Assembly (NCBI GenBank): GCA_016191795.1
Contig: JACPVK010000358.1
Coordinates: 1-8,378 of the forward strand
Origin: Gammaproteobacteria bacterium
GTDB taxonomy: Bacteria; Pseudomonadota; Gammaproteobacteria; SZUA-229
Length of the DNA stretch: 8,378 bases
Reading direction: 5' to 3'
The notes under the pieces: model-generated
What the model was told of the DNA's origin: nothing
The model's database searches: none
What the model saw: the letters and a program-made list of their open reading frames with translations, nothing else
Shown here: positions 1 through 5,777 of the stretch, in pieces
Numbering within the stretch: position 1 is the stretch's first letter
Layout of the letters: the number at the start of each line of letters is the position of its first letter
Program-made: the position numbers and the translations under genes

Positions 1-8
1 AAGTGACT

Positions 9-35
9 GGTGCAATGCGTTTCATTTATTGCACC
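9..35. repeat. Short palindromic intergenic repeat upstream of the ABC operon
   Basis: A perfect 8-bp inverted repeat, GGTGCAAT at 9-16 and ATTGCACC at 28-35, encloses an 11-base loop and is followed by CCTACG. Its form (a GGTGC-type arm with a CACCCTACG edge) resembles short dispersed intergenic palindromes common in gamma- and betaproteobacteria; that resemblance is from memory. It lies in the 80 bases before the first gene. It is not followed by a T-run on the plus strand, so it is not a convincing intrinsic terminator, although the hairpin could protect an upstream transcript end. Confidence 0.55.
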
Positions 36-80
36 CTACGTTACCCAACAAATGCCTATAGAAAAAATACGAGACATAAC

Positions 81-833
81 ATGATCCTCCACATCGCCAC
101 CAGAGAATTAAAAAGCCTGTTCCTGTCGCCACTGGCCTGGACCATTCTCGCCGTCATACAAGTCATACTGGCATGGATTTTCCTGGTACAGGTTGAAACC
201 TTTCTAACCATCCAGCCACAACTGGCCGCCCTGCCTTATGCGCCAGGCGTAACCGATATGGTAGTCGGCGAACTCTTCGCGTGGGCCAGTGTATTACTGT
301 TAATTATTTGTCCATTACTCACCATGCGCCTGCTCAGCGAAGAACGACGCAGCGGCAGTCTGCAATTGCTGCTCTCATCACCGGTTTCCATGACCCAGAT
401 TGCATTAGGCAAATATCTCGGCGTTATGTTTTTTATTTTTATTCTGCTGGCACAAATCACCCTGATGCCGTTATCGCTTTATATCGGGACATCGCTTGAT
501 TCAGGCAAACTTATCGCGGGCTTGCTTGGCAGCATGTTGTTACCGGCTGCATTTGCTTCGGCCGGGCTTTATTTATCATCGATGACTAAAAACCCATTAG
601 TGGCTGCCGTCAGCACCTTTGGCTTGCTATTCATGTTGTTGATCATTAATTTTGCCGCTGGCAGCAATGGTGAACGCAGCGAGATTTTCAGCTATCTGTC
701 GCCCATGAGTCATCACATAAACATGTTGCGAGGCGTAGTTGATACACGCGATGTTATTTATTACCTGCTGTTTATCACCACCTTCATCACCCTCACGATT
801 CGCCACCTTGATGCCCAGAGGTTACAGAAATAA
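81..833 (+). CDS. ABC-2 type transporter permease (GldF-like)
   Basis: A 250-residue integral membrane protein, the permease subunit of an ABC system in the inner membrane. About six hydrophobic segments lie near residues 18-38, 65-83, 112-135, 142-165, 172-193 and 224-241. Between segments 2 and 3, residues 86-103 (SEERRSGSLQLLLSSPVS) carry the E-E-R-x-G-x-L signature of ABC-2 permeases that contacts the ATPase. The size and the gene order with a GldG-like gene point to the GldF/NosY-like group. The ATG at 81 is preferred because the protein then begins MILHIATRELKSL, a normal amphipathic N-terminus for the family; the frame is open back to a GTG at 3, but that stretch encodes repeat DNA. 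The Shine-Dalgarno sequence is weak. The stop overlaps the next start (TAATG). No ATPase is in the window; it is probably encoded upstream. The transported substrate is unknown. Confidence 0.9.
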   Translation: MILHIATRELKSLFLSPLAWTILAVIQVILAWIFLVQVETFLTIQPQLAALPYAPGVTDMVVGELFAWASVLLLIICPLLTMRLLSEERRSGSLQLLLSSPVSMTQIALGKYLGVMFFIFILLAQITLMPLSLYIGTSLDSGKLIAGLLGSMLLPAAFASAGLYLSSMTKNPLVAAVSTFGLLFMLLIINFAAGSNGERSEIFSYLSPMSHHINMLRGVVDTRDVIYYLLFITTFITLTIRHLDAQRLQK

Positions 834-2194
834 TGCAAATCTCAGCAAAAAGTCGCTTACAGTATCGAATACAGACGGCAGTGTTCGTGGTTTTATTTTT
901 ATCTGCCATCGGCCTGATCGCCTGGCTTAGCACCCAATACAGTGTGCGCAGTGACTGGACTGCAGGCAAACGTAATTCTATCAGCGATGACACCATCAAA
1001 TTATTAGCCACACTGGATGCGCCGATACACATAAGAAGCTACCAGCCCGAAGATGCCGGCTTAAAACAACGCGTACATGATGTACTTACCCGTTATCAAC
1101 GTTATAAAAAGGATTTTGAATTTCGCATTGTTAATCCCGATCTGGAACCTGACCTGGCCAAGGCTGATGGCATTCGTGAATATGGCCAGACCGTTATTAA
1201 ATATCGTGAACAACAACAAATTATTGATGCGCTGGATGAAGCCAGCGTCAGCAATGCGCTGTTGCGATTAAGTCGCACGTCGTCACCTGTGCTGGCATTT
1301 GTCAGCGGTCATGGCGAACGCGATATTAATGATCAGGGCAACACCGGCTATGCCCTGCTGCAACAGCAATTAACCGAAAAAGGGTTTGGCTTTACACAAA
1401 TCAATTTACTCAGTGATGTCATTAGCGAAAATGTACGCGTATTGGTAATAGCCGGTGCCAGCCATGATTATGTACCCGGCGAAGTTGATAAATTACTGTC
1501 ATATCTGCAACAAGGCGGCCAGTTGTTATGGCTGGTTGACCCGGACAGCGGACATAGCCTGGATAAATTATTTGATCAACTAGGCCTGCAAATCATTCCC
1601 GGCGTAGTGGTTGATACCAATCAGCAATTACGCGCCACCTTGCGTACTCCGCATCCGGCGGTGTTACCAGTACTGGCTTACGGCGAACATACGATCACGG
1701 CGGAATTACGTTATCACACATTATTTTCTCTGGCGGCCGCGTTTAAAACGCGTACCACAACCAGCAACTGGCAAGCCACGCCGTTTTTATTAACCTTGCC
1801 TGAAAGCAGCTGGGCCGAAACCGGCAGTTTTTTTCAGGATGTGACGCTGGATCAAAAAACGGGTGACACACCAGGGCCATTGTCTATTGGCTATGTGCTG
1901 GAAAAAACCGTGGACAATAATCATCGGCAACGCGCCGTCGTCATCGGTGACAGCGATTTTCTTTCCAATGCCAATTTAGGTGCCGGTGCCAATTTATTGC
2001 TGATACAAAACATTTTCAACTGGCTGGCAGAGGATGATCAGTTAATGAACATCACATCAAAGACCGCACCCGATCTGGATCTGCGCCTGACGCAAGTCGA
2101 ACTGGTAATAATCGGCTTTGGGTTTCTGGTCGTGTTACCGCTGATACTGGCCGGCTCCGGCCTGGCTATCTGGCTTAAACGTCGCAAGAACTGA
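833..2194 (+). CDS. GldG-like ABC transporter auxiliary protein
   Basis: A 453-residue protein of the GldG / ABC_transp_aux family. It has an N-terminal membrane helix (about residues 14-34), a long extracytoplasmic part and a C-terminal membrane helix (about 424-446) followed by the basic tail LKRRKN. Just after the first helix is the family-typical segment DWTAGKRNSISDDTIKLLA (residues 41-59), and further on are FVSGHGERD and VVIGDSDFLSN, which match the conserved blocks of this family. GldG is an accessory partner of the GldF permease in Bacteroidetes; homologues also occur in non-gliding bacteria, where the role is not settled. The gene overlaps its neighbours by one base on each side (TAATG, TGATG), implying translational coupling and a fixed stoichiometry. 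An export or envelope-assembly role is inferred; the substrate cannot be read from the sequence. Confidence 0.88.
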   Translation: MQISAKSRLQYRIQTAVFVVLFLSAIGLIAWLSTQYSVRSDWTAGKRNSISDDTIKLLATLDAPIHIRSYQPEDAGLKQRVHDVLTRYQRYKKDFEFRIVNPDLEPDLAKADGIREYGQTVIKYREQQQIIDALDEASVSNALLRLSRTSSPVLAFVSGHGERDINDQGNTGYALLQQQLTEKGFGFTQINLLSDVISENVRVLVIAGASHDYVPGEVDKLLSYLQQGGQLLWLVDPDSGHSLDKLFDQLGLQIIPGVVVDTNQQLRATLRTPHPAVLPVLAYGEHTITAELRYHTLFSLAAAFKTRTTTSNWQATPFLLTLPESSWAETGSFFQDVTLDQKTGDTPGPLSIGYVLEKTVDNNHRQRAVVIGDSDFLSNANLGAGANLLLIQNIFNWLAEDDQLMNITSKTAPDLDLRLTQVELVIIGFGFLVVLPLILAGSGLAIWLKRRKN

Positions 2195-3024
2195 TGCAAA
2201 CACGCCTGTTACTCAACCTGTTTTTATTTATAACGGTGCTGGCACTTGCTGTCACCGCATGGTTTGTCTACCAGGACAAGCATGCAGTGAATTATTTGTC
2301 GTCACTGCCTCCTGCACAGGTTAATCGCATCGTCATTCCGCGTGAACATGGCGATATTATTTTATCCGCAACCGGTGATAACTGGCGTATGGAAAAGCCG
2401 CACAAGTTGCCGGCACACAATTTTCGTGTGCAATCATTATTGGGTTTATTGCAAACCCCGGTCAATCAATCCTATGCCAGCAGCGAACTGGATTTATCGC
2501 AACTGGGTTTAATGCCGGCACGCGCCAGTATTTTATTTAACGACAGGGAAATCAGATTCGGCAAAGCCAATCCGGTTAATCACAAGCGTTATTTGCTCAG
2601 CGAGCAACGTGTTTATTTACTGGATGACTCCCTGTATCCATTAGTCAGTGCCGAAGCTGCCAGCCTGGTCAGCCTGTCGCTACTGGAACCCGGGATGACG
2701 ATTCAGACAATATCACTGCCAGACATCACGCTGAAAAAAATGCCGGATACAACCTGGCACGACCAGCATGGCAAGTCTGTCGCGGCCGATAGCGCACAAC
2801 AATTACTCGATAACTGGCGTGATGCCAGCGCTTATGCCGTCCATGCCTATATGTCACGGGACAAAGCCAGGGCGGTTAAGCTTGAACTCGACAATCAAAC
2901 CACTATCCATTTTCTGGTAGCAACAGATAATAATGCGGTGATTATTGGCCGTCCCGATGCCGGTGTTGAATATCATCTTGATGCACAATACGCCGACAGC
3001 TTACTGAAAATACCATCAAACTAA
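2194..3024 (+). CDS. DUF4340 domain-containing membrane-anchored protein
   Basis: A 276-residue protein with one N-terminal hydrophobic helix (about residues 5-26) and no clear lipobox, so it is probably anchored in the inner membrane with the rest in the periplasm. The body has short beta-rich stretches such as VNRIVIPREHGDIILS and NWRMEKP, the RYLLSEQRVYLLDDSLYPLV block (in full at about residues 130-149) and a late GRPDAGVEYHLDAQYADSLL segment. These resemble the repeating fold of DUF4340 proteins, which commonly follow GldG-like genes. The ATG overlaps the preceding TGA by one base. No catalytic motif is visible. I infer it is a third, periplasm-facing component of the same ABC complex. 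It is the last gene of the operon: the next gene, mutM, is 220 bases away behind a large repeat. Confidence 0.8.
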   Translation: MQTRLLLNLFLFITVLALAVTAWFVYQDKHAVNYLSSLPPAQVNRIVIPREHGDIILSATGDNWRMEKPHKLPAHNFRVQSLLGLLQTPVNQSYASSELDLSQLGLMPARASILFNDREIRFGKANPVNHKRYLLSEQRVYLLDDSLYPLVSAEAASLVSLSLLEPGMTIQTISLPDITLKKMPDTTWHDQHGKSVAADSAQQLLDNWRDASAYAVHAYMSRDKARAVKLELDNQTTIHFLVATDNNAVIIGRPDAGVEYHLDAQYADSLLKIPSN

Positions 3025-3027
3025 ACT

Positions 3028-3218
3028 TGTAGGAACGGGCTATGCCCGCGACCATTCAACCAAAAGCATGAGTCCGCAAATGAACGCAAATACATGCGGA
3101 CATACTAAAAAATCATATTTTGATTTTATCAGGCTTTAATTTGCTTTAATTTGCGTTCATTTGCGTTCATTTGCGGACTTCGCTTTAGCTTTGGTCGCGG
3201 GCATGGCCCGCTCCTGCA
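3028..3218. repeat. Composite nested inverted repeat between the ABC operon and mutM
   Basis: The outer arms are 3028-3054 and 3192-3218, 27 bases each, with 24 of 27 complementary. Each arm is itself a small hairpin: CGGGC-TAT-GCCCG at 3036-3048 and GCGGGC-ATG-GCCCGC at 3197-3211. Inside them lies a perfect 21-bp inverted pair, 3071-3091 and 3159-3179, built on AGTCCGCAAATGAACGCAAA. At the apex AAAATCA (3109-3115) pairs with TGATTTT (3121-3127). The whole 191 bases could fold into one long hairpin or extrude as a cruciform. Outer and inner parts look like two different repeat families, one inside the other. The element has no coding capacity of its own. It fills nearly all of the 220-base gap. 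Confidence 0.85.
3131..3180 (+). repeat. 10-bp tandem repeat in the right inner arm
   Basis: The right inner arm of the composite element has a 10-base period: TTGCTTTAAT (3141-3150), TTGCGTTCAT (3151-3160), TTGCGTTCAT (3161-3170), TTGCGGACTT (3171-3180), preceded by the degenerate AGGCTTTAAT (3131-3140). The two central units are identical. The left arm (3071-3091) has fewer units, so the arms differ in copy number, as expected from slippage or unequal exchange. A helical-turn period of 10 bp could also phase bends or protein contacts; that is inference. Confidence 0.75.
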
Positions 3219-3244
3219 ATGCGGCTGCTGAGAGACTAACATTC

Positions 3245-4060
3245 ATGCCCGAATTACCCGAAGTCGAAACCACCTGCCGCGGCATAGCACCGCATATTAT
3301 TAACCACAGGGTTAGCGACATTATCATTCGCCAAAAACAATTACGCTGGCCGATATCGCCAGGCCTGAAAAAAGGATTAATCAACCAGGCCATACAAAAT
3401 GTTTCAAGACGCGGTAAATATATTCTGCTTCACGCCAATACCGGCACCGCCATTATTCACCTGGGCATGTCAGGCAGCCTGCGCATCACTGACAGGGATT
3501 CACTCGTTCGCAAACACGATCATGTCGATATTATTTTTACCAACGAAAAAATTCTACGCCTGCATGACCCACGTCGCTTCGGCGCCTTGCTGTGGACAAC
3601 AGATGATCCATTCGAGCACGAACTATTACAGGAACTTGGGCCGGAACCCCTGACCGATGATTTTTCAGCCACAGCATTACATCAATTGTCACGTCGCCGC
3701 AAAACATCAATCAAGACATTTATCATGAACAGTCATGTGGTAGTCGGCGTGGGCAATATCTACGCCAGTGAGGCATTGTTTCTGGCGGGTATTCATCCTT
3801 CGCGTCGTGCCGATAAAATTTCCCTGCCACGGTATGAGTTACTGGTCGCCGCTATCAAAAAAGTACTGGCCGCATCCATTAAACAGGGCGGCACCACCTT
3901 GCGTGATTTTGTTAATGAAAAAGGACAGCCGGGGTATTTTCAACAAACGCTGAATGTTTATGGTCGCACCGGTGAAGCCTGCAGACAATGCGGCAAACTC
4001 ATTTCTCAAACCCGTACATTGCAGCGATCAACTTTTTATTGCAGCCATTGTCAGAAATAA
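3245..4060 (+). CDS. mutM: Formamidopyrimidine-DNA glycosylase (8-oxoguanine glycosylase/AP lyase)
   Basis: A 271-residue MutM/Fpg, close to the usual 269-271. It removes 8-oxoguanine and formamidopyrimidines from DNA and nicks the abasic site. The protein starts MPELPEVETT: Pro2, the Schiff-base nucleophile once Met is removed, and Glu3 are present. Lys58 (RRGKYIL), GMSG (74-77), DPRRFG (108-113), the helix-two-turn-helix VGNIYASEAL (169-178) and Arg261 are all in place. The zinc finger is C246-x2-C249-x16-C266-x2-C269, ending in CQK. The ATG at 3245 is fixed by this N-terminus; the frame is open further upstream but only through repeat DNA. GAGAG at 3230-3234 is a modest ribosome site. The arm of the composite repeat ends 26 bases before the start, so the mutM leader, and probably its promoter, lie in or beside the repeat. 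Convergent with the peroxiredoxin gene. Confidence 0.97.
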   Translation: MPELPEVETTCRGIAPHIINHRVSDIIIRQKQLRWPISPGLKKGLINQAIQNVSRRGKYILLHANTGTAIIHLGMSGSLRITDRDSLVRKHDHVDIIFTNEKILRLHDPRRFGALLWTTDDPFEHELLQELGPEPLTDDFSATALHQLSRRRKTSIKTFIMNSHVVVGVGNIYASEALFLAGIHPSRRADKISLPRYELLVAAIKKVLAASIKQGGTTLRDFVNEKGQPGYFQQTLNVYGRTGEACRQCGKLISQTRTLQRSTFYCSHCQK

Positions 4061-4081
4061 CCTGCAGTAGCTCTTTTTTCT

Positions 4082-4112
4082 TTTGTGGGTCAGCCTGAAG
4101 GCCGACTACAAA
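4082..4112. repeat. Short palindromic repeat downstream of mutM
   Basis: The core GTCAGCCTGAAGGCCGAC (4089-4106) forms an 8-bp stem with one mismatch (A4092 against C4103) and a two-base loop. Outer flanks TTTGT (4082-4086) and ACAAA (4108-4112) extend it. The same core, without the mismatch, occurs at 6434-6451, so this is a dispersed repeat family and not a gene-specific terminator. It has no T-run on the plus side, so termination of mutM here is uncertain. Confidence 0.7.
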
Positions 4113-4130
4113 GATAAATCTACTTACAAA

Positions 4131-4166
4131 ATAAAAAACCCGCGCTGATTGCTCAGCAGCGGGTTT
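4131..4166 (-). terminator. Rho-independent terminator of the peroxiredoxin gene
   Basis: Read on the minus strand, AAACCCGC (complement of 4159-4166) pairs with GCGGGTTT (complement of 4136-4143), continued by an inner 5-bp stem (4144-4148 with 4153-4157) after one bulged base, with a four-base loop. The hairpin is followed by TTTTTTAT (complement of 4131-4138, partly within the stem). It begins 21 bases after the stop codon at 4188. Only three T residues followed by AAA trail the stem on the plus strand, so it acts mainly on the minus strand; weak bidirectional use for mutM is possible. Confidence 0.88.
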
Positions 4167-4187
4167 AAATTGAACAACCGGATGTTA

Positions 4188-4793
4188 TTACAATTTACCG
4201 GCTTCTTCTGCCAGATATTCAGCGACACACTTAGGCGAAGCCTTCATACCCTTGTCACCCTTGTTCCAGCCGGCAGGGCACACTTCACCATGTTGTTCAT
4301 TGAATTGCAGCGCGTCAATCATACGCAGCATTTCATCAACATTTCGGCCCAGTGGCAAATCATTCACTACCTGATGACGAACCTTACCGGCTTTATCAAT
4401 GAGGAATGAACCACGGAAGGCTACCGCGCCATTGGGTGTTTCAACGTCATAGGCTTTGCAAATACTGTGCGTCATGTCGGCTGCCAGGGTGTATTTCACC
4501 GGACCAATACCACCCTTGTTAACCGGTGTATTGCGCCAGGCATTGTGGGCAAAATGTGAGTCGATGGAAACACCAATTACTTCGACATTACGATCCTTGA
4601 ATTCACCGATGCGATGATCAAAGGCAATCAGCTCTGATGGACAGACAAACGTAAAATCCAGCGGATAGAAAAACACCACGGCATATTTGCCATTGGTGGC
4701 CTGTTTAAAATTAAAGTTCTCAACAATCTCACCGTTACCCAATACTGCCGGGCAGGTAAAATCTGGCGCTTCACGACCTACTAGTACACTCAT
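4188..4793 (-). CDS. Typical 2-Cys peroxiredoxin (Prx1/AhpC family)
   Basis: A 201-residue cytosolic thiol peroxidase that reduces H2O2 and organic hydroperoxides. The active-site block PLDFTFVCPSE holds Pro44, Thr48 and the peroxidatic Cys51; Arg127 (RGSF) completes the site. The resolving Cys172 sits in HGEVCPAGW, the 2-Cys arrangement. GGIG (94-97) matches the first motif of hyperoxidation-sensitive Prx1 enzymes, but the C-terminal tail has YLAEEAGKL, with no Tyr-Phe pair. Further cysteines are C14, C112 and C189. The ATG at 4793 is supported by AGGAG five bases upstream (4799-4803). The gene is a single transcription unit, with a promoter at 4841-4869 and a terminator at 4131-4166. The reductant partner (thioredoxin or AhpF-like) is not in the window. 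It is divergent from the alkyladenine glycosylase gene. Confidence 0.96.
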   Translation of the reverse strand: MSVLVGREAPDFTCPAVLGNGEIVENFNFKQATNGKYAVVFFYPLDFTFVCPSELIAFDHRIGEFKDRNVEVIGVSIDSHFAHNAWRNTPVNKGGIGPVKYTLAADMTHSICKAYDVETPNGAVAFRGSFLIDKAGKVRHQVVNDLPLGRNVDEMLRMIDALQFNEQHGEVCPAGWNKGDKGMKASPKCVAEYLAEEAGKL

Positions 4794-4816
4794 GGAAACT
4801 CCTGTGCTGTCATTAA

Positions 4817-4845
4817 TTGATAGGGAAAAATGAATCGAGTATTCT
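4817..4845 (+). promoter_or_regulatory. Predicted promoter of the alkyladenine glycosylase gene
   Basis: TTGATA at 4817-4822 (five of six to TTGACA), a 17-base spacer and TATTCT at 4840-4845 (four of six to TATAAT). The start point would be near 4852, leaving a leader of only about 16 bases before the ATG at 4868 and no clear Shine-Dalgarno sequence. Its -10 box overlaps the opposing -10 box of the peroxiredoxin promoter at 4841-4845, so both promoters could not be opened at once. Confidence 0.45.
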
Positions 4846-4869
4846 AGAGAAACTCTAGTTAAATGTCAT
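4841..4869 (-). promoter_or_regulatory. Predicted sigma-70 promoter of the peroxiredoxin gene
   Basis: On the minus strand ATGACA (4869-4864; five of six to TTGACA), a 17-base spacer and TAGAAT (4846-4841; five of six to TATAAT) make a good vegetative promoter. Transcription would start near 4834, giving a leader of about 40 bases that contains the AGGAG site. The -35 box overlaps the first ATG of the divergent glycosylase gene, so the two genes share this DNA closely. Confidence 0.7.
4844..4858. promoter_or_regulatory. Candidate operator palindrome in the shared prx/mpg control region
   Basis: CTAGAG-AAA-CTCTAG is a perfect 6-bp dyad with a 3-base centre. It lies across the -10 box and spacer of the peroxiredoxin promoter and the -10 box and start point of the glycosylase promoter, a position where a bound dimer would block both. 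It does not match the spacing of an OxyR site and I cannot assign a regulator. CTAG is usually scarce in gammaproteobacterial DNA, and two copies in 15 bases is notable. Confidence 0.4.
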
Positions 4870-5551
4870 GCCATTCATGTCAATGCTAACTACCACATTT
4901 TTTGATCGGGATGCCTGTGACGTGGCCCGATCACTGCTGGGAAAAATTATCCGGCACAAACATAATGGTATCTGGCTCTCGGCACGCATTATCGAAACAG
5001 AAGCCTATTACATGCATGAACGCGGCAGCCACGCCTCACTCGGCTGCACCGATAGCCGCAAGGCACTGTTTATGCCTGCTGGCACTATTTATATGTATTA
5101 CGCTCGCGGCGGTGATTCATTAAATGTGAGTTGTCGTGGTGAAGGTAATGCCGTGTTAATTAAATCTGCCTACGCAGATGTCGATATCCAGACTCATCCG
5201 CAATCTATTACTACCATGCAGCAACTTAATCCTGCCGCAGCAGGCGATGATCGCAAGATTGAAAGATTATGCAGTGGCCAAACCTTACTTTGCCGAAGCC
5301 TCAATCTAAAAGTCCCTGCATGGAATCAACAGTCGTTTAAAAAACAACGATTTTATTTTGACGATGCCGGTATTACACCTTCACAAATAATTCAAACCAC
5401 CAGACTCGGCATTCCCGAAGGTCGTGATGAGCACTTGCTCTATCGATTTATAGATTACGAACTGACTCGATATTGCACCAGCAATCCCTTGACTAAACGC
5501 GGGTGGCAAGAAGGCACAAAATACACTGTGCTAAAGACACAGGATCTTTGA
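4868..5551 (+). CDS. mpg: Alkyladenine (3-methyladenine) DNA glycosylase, AAG/MPG family
   Basis: A protein of up to 227 residues, within the usual range for bacterial AAG, which excises alkylated purines to start base excision repair. Numbering from ATG 4868: RIIETEAY holds the catalytic Glu45 and Tyr47 (human Glu125, Tyr127); His55 matches His136; TIYMYY gives Tyr75 and Tyr77 of the base-intercalation region; Asn86 (LNVS) matches Asn169; RLGI near residue 179 is the late family motif. The position equal to human Arg182 is Lys99 (AVLIKSA). Three in-frame ATGs (4868, 4877, 4883) compete and none has a Shine-Dalgarno; 4883 would give MLTTTFFDRDACDVARSLLG, closest to typical family N-termini. 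Divergent from the peroxiredoxin gene with a shared control region; a composite repeat begins ten bases after the stop. Confidence 0.92.
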   Translation: MPFMSMLTTTFFDRDACDVARSLLGKIIRHKHNGIWLSARIIETEAYYMHERGSHASLGCTDSRKALFMPAGTIYMYYARGGDSLNVSCRGEGNAVLIKSAYADVDIQTHPQSITTMQQLNPAAAGDDRKIERLCSGQTLLCRSLNLKVPAWNQQSFKKQRFYFDDAGITPSQIIQTTRLGIPEGRDEHLLYRFIDYELTRYCTSNPLTKRGWQEGTKYTVLKTQDL

Positions 5552-5560
5552 ATATCCAAT

Positions 5561-5772
5561 GCAAAGTCGCGAAGACGCAAAGAACGCAAAGTTTTTATGT
5601 GGTGATAATATTGCAGGTTGGCGCTGGGCATAGCGAAGCCCAACAATATCAGACGAATCTAAGAATGTTGGGCCTGGCAGCCCAACCTACCCTTAAAAAC
5701 AATCTTTCTTTACGTCTTTGCGTCTTTGCGTCTTTGCGTCTTTGCGTCTTTGCGTCTTTGCGTCTTTGCGTC
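5561..5772. repeat. Composite nested repeat between mpg and mogA
   Basis: The outer left part, 5561-5591, contains units of the form GACGCAAAG/AACGCAAAG; the outer right part, 5714-5772, is the inverted, amplified form (GTCTTTGC units). Inside are two inverted copies of a second family: 5614-5645 (GGTTGGCGCTGGGC...GCCCAACA) and 5666-5692 (TGTTGGGC...GCCCAACCTACC). The second has its own 7-bp hairpin, GTTGGGC at 5667-5673 with GCCCAAC at 5680-5686. Both parts resemble dispersed intergenic repeats seen in many proteobacteria (from memory). The element fills nearly all of the 226 bases between the two convergent genes; neither side shows a clean hairpin plus T-run terminator. Confidence 0.8.
5714..5772 (+). 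repeat. 8-bp tandem repeat, seven full copies
   Basis: GTCTTTGC is repeated seven times without change at 5714-5769, followed by a partial GTC. An extra degenerate CTTTAC precedes it. The array ends five bases before the complement of the mogA stop codon, so it is untranslated. Perfect identity of all units suggests recent slippage, and copy number probably varies between strains. The 8-base period means every frame reads through it, which creates a spurious open frame on the plus strand. Confidence 0.95.
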
Positions 5773-5777
5773 AATCT

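Noticed and set aside
3..80. Longer N-terminus for the permease from GTG at 3 or ATG at 15
   Set aside because: The extra residues are encoded by a palindromic repeat, are not hydrophobic or family-like, and the ATG at 81 gives a normal permease N-terminus.
3161..3244. Longer N-terminus for MutM from within the repeat
   Set aside because: MutM must begin M-P-E-L so that Pro2 is the free N-terminal nucleophile; that fixes the start at 3245.
4149..4409. Plus-strand open frame opposite the peroxiredoxin gene
   Set aside because: It is the antisense shadow of a well-supported gene and overlaps its terminator.
4804..4870. OxyR binding site upstream of the peroxiredoxin gene
   Set aside because: The four-part ATAG-N7-CTAT-N7-ATAG-N7-CTAT spacing is not present; only an unrelated dyad is seen.
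5714..5772. Possible CRISPR array
   Set aside because: The units are 8 bases and directly abutting, with no spacers; no cas genes are nearby.
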